In this document: positions 63,264 to 64,000 of the stretch, piece by piece
Layout of the letters: each line of letters starts with the position of its first letter
Numbering within the stretch: the first letter of the stretch is position 1
Assembly: GCA_009731375.1 (NCBI GenBank)
Contig: BJOX01000184.1
Span: 179,752 to 243,751, forward strand
From: Paulinella micropora
Taxonomy: Eukaryota; Cercozoa; Imbricatea; Euglyphida
DNA: 64,000 nucleotides
Direction of reading: 5' to 3'
Made by a program: the position numbers and the translations under genes
Notes under the pieces: model-generated
What the model was told of the DNA's origin: nothing
Seen by the model: only the letters and a program-made list of their open reading frames with translations
Databases searched by the model: none

Positions 63264-63866
63264 TCACACTTTTCACCGTAAATTTCGTGAAAATTAGCCG
63301 AAGCAAAGCAAATCAAAAAGTTCTTTGAGTTGTGTACCAGCAGGATGGCGCAGTACAGGCCAGTCTTCTTCATGGCCTCGCGAATGTTCGCCACAGTCTG
63401 CGCAACAGCACAATAGGCAGCTACGTGAGACATGGCGCAAAGGAACGTTAGTATGTGTGACATAGGCTTCTTGCTGCTTCTGCCTTGATTGCTTGTTCCT
63501 TTGAAGGTTAATATATCTTCTGTCTGTCTGTCTCTCTCTCTCCTCTCTCTCTCTCTCCACACACACACACACACTCAACACTATTATATGTTTACATTAT
63601 ATTATACATGTAATGTGTATTATGTGTATGCGTAGTTTGGTCACCTTGGCATGGGACGGGTGGTCGCCGTGGGAGAAGTTGAGACGCGCCACGTTCATGC
63701 CGGCTTTCAGCTATAGAGATAGAGAGATAAGACAGAATTTTCACAAGTTTCGAGATTTTTCTCTCGGGGGGGGCTAATATTTGATATACACAATGTATTT
63801 ATGTTTGTCTATGTTTTGCTACGTTACCAGTTCGCAGATTACCTCGACGTCGTTACTGGCAGGACC
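56076..63866 (-). CDS. Pyruvate kinase, 19 visible exons
   Basis: Makes pyruvate and ATP from phosphoenolpyruvate and ADP, the last step of glycolysis. Exons 5' to 3': 63843-63866, 63645-63710, 63338-63397, 62995-63033, 62432-62504, 61887-62002, 61580-61660, 61190-61252, 60780-60818, 60602-60658, 60292-60348, 59698-59769, 59459-59515, 59300-59407, 58072-58164, 57524-57574, 57356-57397, 56938-57058 and 56076-56156 (stop TAA at 56076-56078). Landmarks: [31 protein letters not shown] (B domain), [15 protein letters not shown] (catalytic Lys), [36 protein letters not shown] and [15 protein letters not shown]. Three parts are missing: the N-terminus, the MVARGDLG signature (probably in gap 60011-60117), and about 30 residues before the last exon (near gap 56446-56455). 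About 430 residues are readable; typical length is about 470-530. Confidence 0.96.
56160..56510. other. Pyruvate kinase intron with poly-C run and gap
   Basis: A unique stretch, then poly-C with single T interruptions (56367-56445) and ten n at 56446-56455. The coding phase of the flanking exons does not match, so an exon is probably missing here. Confidence 0.8.
56511..56930. repeat. Pentanucleotide (GATAT/GGTAT)n array
   Basis: Pentamers GATAT and GGTAT in blocks, with GGATA and GTGAT variants, filling a pyruvate kinase intron. Confidence 0.94.
57150..57347. repeat. Purine tract (GAA/GGA)n
   Basis: About 190 bp of almost pure A and G on the plus strand with mirror symmetry, suited to triplex formation, within a pyruvate kinase intron. 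Confidence 0.93.
57410..57523. repeat. (CATA)n and (GA)n intron
   Basis: Short CATA array, a GGAGA block and a GA dinucleotide run ending at the donor of exon 57524-57574. Confidence 0.9.
57575..58071. other. Pyruvate kinase intron with (CT)n, (GA)n and unique sequence
   Basis: CT run at about 57600-57630, GA run at about 57655-57702, a poly-G at 57780-57793, and then about 270 bp of single-copy sequence without coding signs. Confidence 0.8.
58169..58620. repeat. (AGT)n and (AGG)n trinucleotide array
   Basis: About 450 bp of AGT triplets with an AGG block near 58357-58400. Long repeat-derived open frames on both strands are artefacts. Confidence 0.96.
58787..59290. other. Poly-G flanked gap (58801-59251)
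   Basis: 451 undetermined bases with G runs on both sides, inside the intron between exons 59300-59407 and 58072-58164. Confidence 0.97.
59586..59618 (-). pseudogene. Stranded partial copy of pyruvate kinase exon 59459-59515
   Basis: The minus strand reads MLQSMIANP, against MLESMIVNP at the start of the real exon 70-100 bp away, and lies upstream of it in the intron. The copy diverges after about 30 bp. Confidence 0.75.
59770..60291. other. Intron region with (CA)n and (GA)n repeats and gap 60011-60117
   Basis: Dinucleotide repeats surround 107 undetermined bases. The exon encoding the conserved MVARGDLG segment is expected between 59770 and 60291 and is not seen in the known bases. Confidence 0.8.
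60405..60430 (-). pseudogene. Stranded partial copy of pyruvate kinase exon 60292-60348
   Basis: The minus strand reads an acceptor-like CAACAG followed by VMCKIEN, against VICKIEN at the start of the real exon. The match starts in the flanking intron and covers about the first 20 coding bases. Confidence 0.75.
60490..60570. repeat. (GGGA)n microsatellite
   Basis: GGAG units with GGAA variants, inside a pyruvate kinase intron. Confidence 0.85.
60661..60779. repeat. (ATGT)n and (GT)n intron
   Basis: Short intron of ATGT and GT repeats between exons 60780-60818 and 60602-60658. Confidence 0.85.
60819..61189. other. Intron with poly-C runs, gap 61055-61064 and (CT)n
   Basis: Unique AC-rich sequence, C runs on both sides of a ten-base gap, then CT and CACG dinucleotides. 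Confidence 0.85.
61253..61579. other. Single-copy intron with a short GGTA repeat
   Basis: Mostly unique AT-rich sequence; GGTA units at about 61530-61575 lead to the donor-side repeat of exon 61580-61660. Confidence 0.75.
61740..61880. repeat. (GATA/GGTA/GACA)n intron
   Basis: Tetranucleotide array adjoining exon 61887-62002. Confidence 0.94.
62003..62431. other. Intron with (TA)n, poly-G, 12-n gap and (GATA)n
   Basis: TA repeat at about 62041-62070, a G run around the gap 62099-62110, unique sequence, and a GATA/GGTA array from about 62252 to 62428. Confidence 0.88.
62600..62994. other. Intron with (GA)n and gap 62666-62886
   Basis: GA repeats flank 221 undetermined bases, with poly-G directly after the gap. 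Confidence 0.92.
63055..63265. repeat. (GT)n, (CT)n and (TA)n intron
   Basis: Three dinucleotide repeats in series: GT at about 63057-63096, CT at 63141-63168 and TA at 63169-63260, the last able to form cruciforms. Confidence 0.93.
63398..63644. other. Pyruvate kinase intron with short (CT)n and (CA)n tracts
   Basis: Mostly unique sequence. CT repeat near 63520-63555 and CA near 63557-63572. Confidence 0.75.
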
Positions 63867-63882
63867 CTGTGCACAGGGATAC

Positions 63883-63915
<33 letters not shown>

Positions 63916-64000
63916 GTGCTTCTCTGTCAATGGCTGATGCATTTCTGCACATGCGCCTCCATCGTCTCACCCGTGAGGGGAGTACGAAGAATTGACGATA
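63867..64000. other. 5' side of pyruvate kinase with (ATA)n repeat
   Basis: An ATA repeat at about 63882-63915, then unique sequence that may include part of the next upstream exon; no frame could be chosen. Confidence 0.5.

Overview
The window is nuclear DNA of a eukaryote, most likely a single-celled alga or protist whose lineage I cannot fix. Genes are split by many GT-AG introns, the retroelements are copia-like, gypsy-like and piggyBac-like, and simple-sequence DNA is abundant on a scale not seen in prokaryotes. There are no rRNA, tRNA or CRISPR features. About 1.9 kb is assembly gap (runs of n).

Layout. (1) 1-9.9 kb: the N-terminal half of an insulin-degrading-enzyme-type M16 metallopeptidase on the minus strand. 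Its small exons sit between tetranucleotide microsatellites, and its 3' part lies beyond base 1. Two 400-bp copies of an unknown repeat lie in inverted orientation among the microsatellites at 5859-6258 and 8471-8870. (2) 9.9-12.5 kb: trinucleotide repeats and a minisatellite. (3) 12.6-14.2 kb: a plus-strand Rab/Ras-like GTPase whose last exon encodes an acidic repeat region and a C-terminal membrane anchor. (4) 14.36-28.13 kb: a decayed minus-strand LTR retroelement with a 5-bp target duplication. It has gag, protease and RNase H remnants but no reverse transcriptase or integrase that I can find. (5) 28.95-55.11 kb: a nest of five mobile elements. A gag-only minus-strand LTR element holds a copia-like element and a gypsy-like element. 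The copia-like element's 5' LTR in turn holds a MITE and a piggyBac transposon. Target duplications and termini can be read for all but the MITE's duplication. (6) 56.08-63.87 kb: pyruvate kinase on the minus strand, 19 visible exons of 24-121 nt, with introns built mostly of microsatellites.

The host genes (peptidase, GTPase, pyruvate kinase) are ordinary cytosolic or membrane-traffic functions and show no sign of working together. The connecting theme is genome structure. Introns are made of simple repeats, partial exon copies are stranded in neighbouring introns, and repeats are nested inside one another. The retroelements share two unusual features: CCCH zinc fingers in Gag, and, in two of them, a primer-binding site matching an anticodon arm of tRNA-Met rather than a tRNA 3' end.
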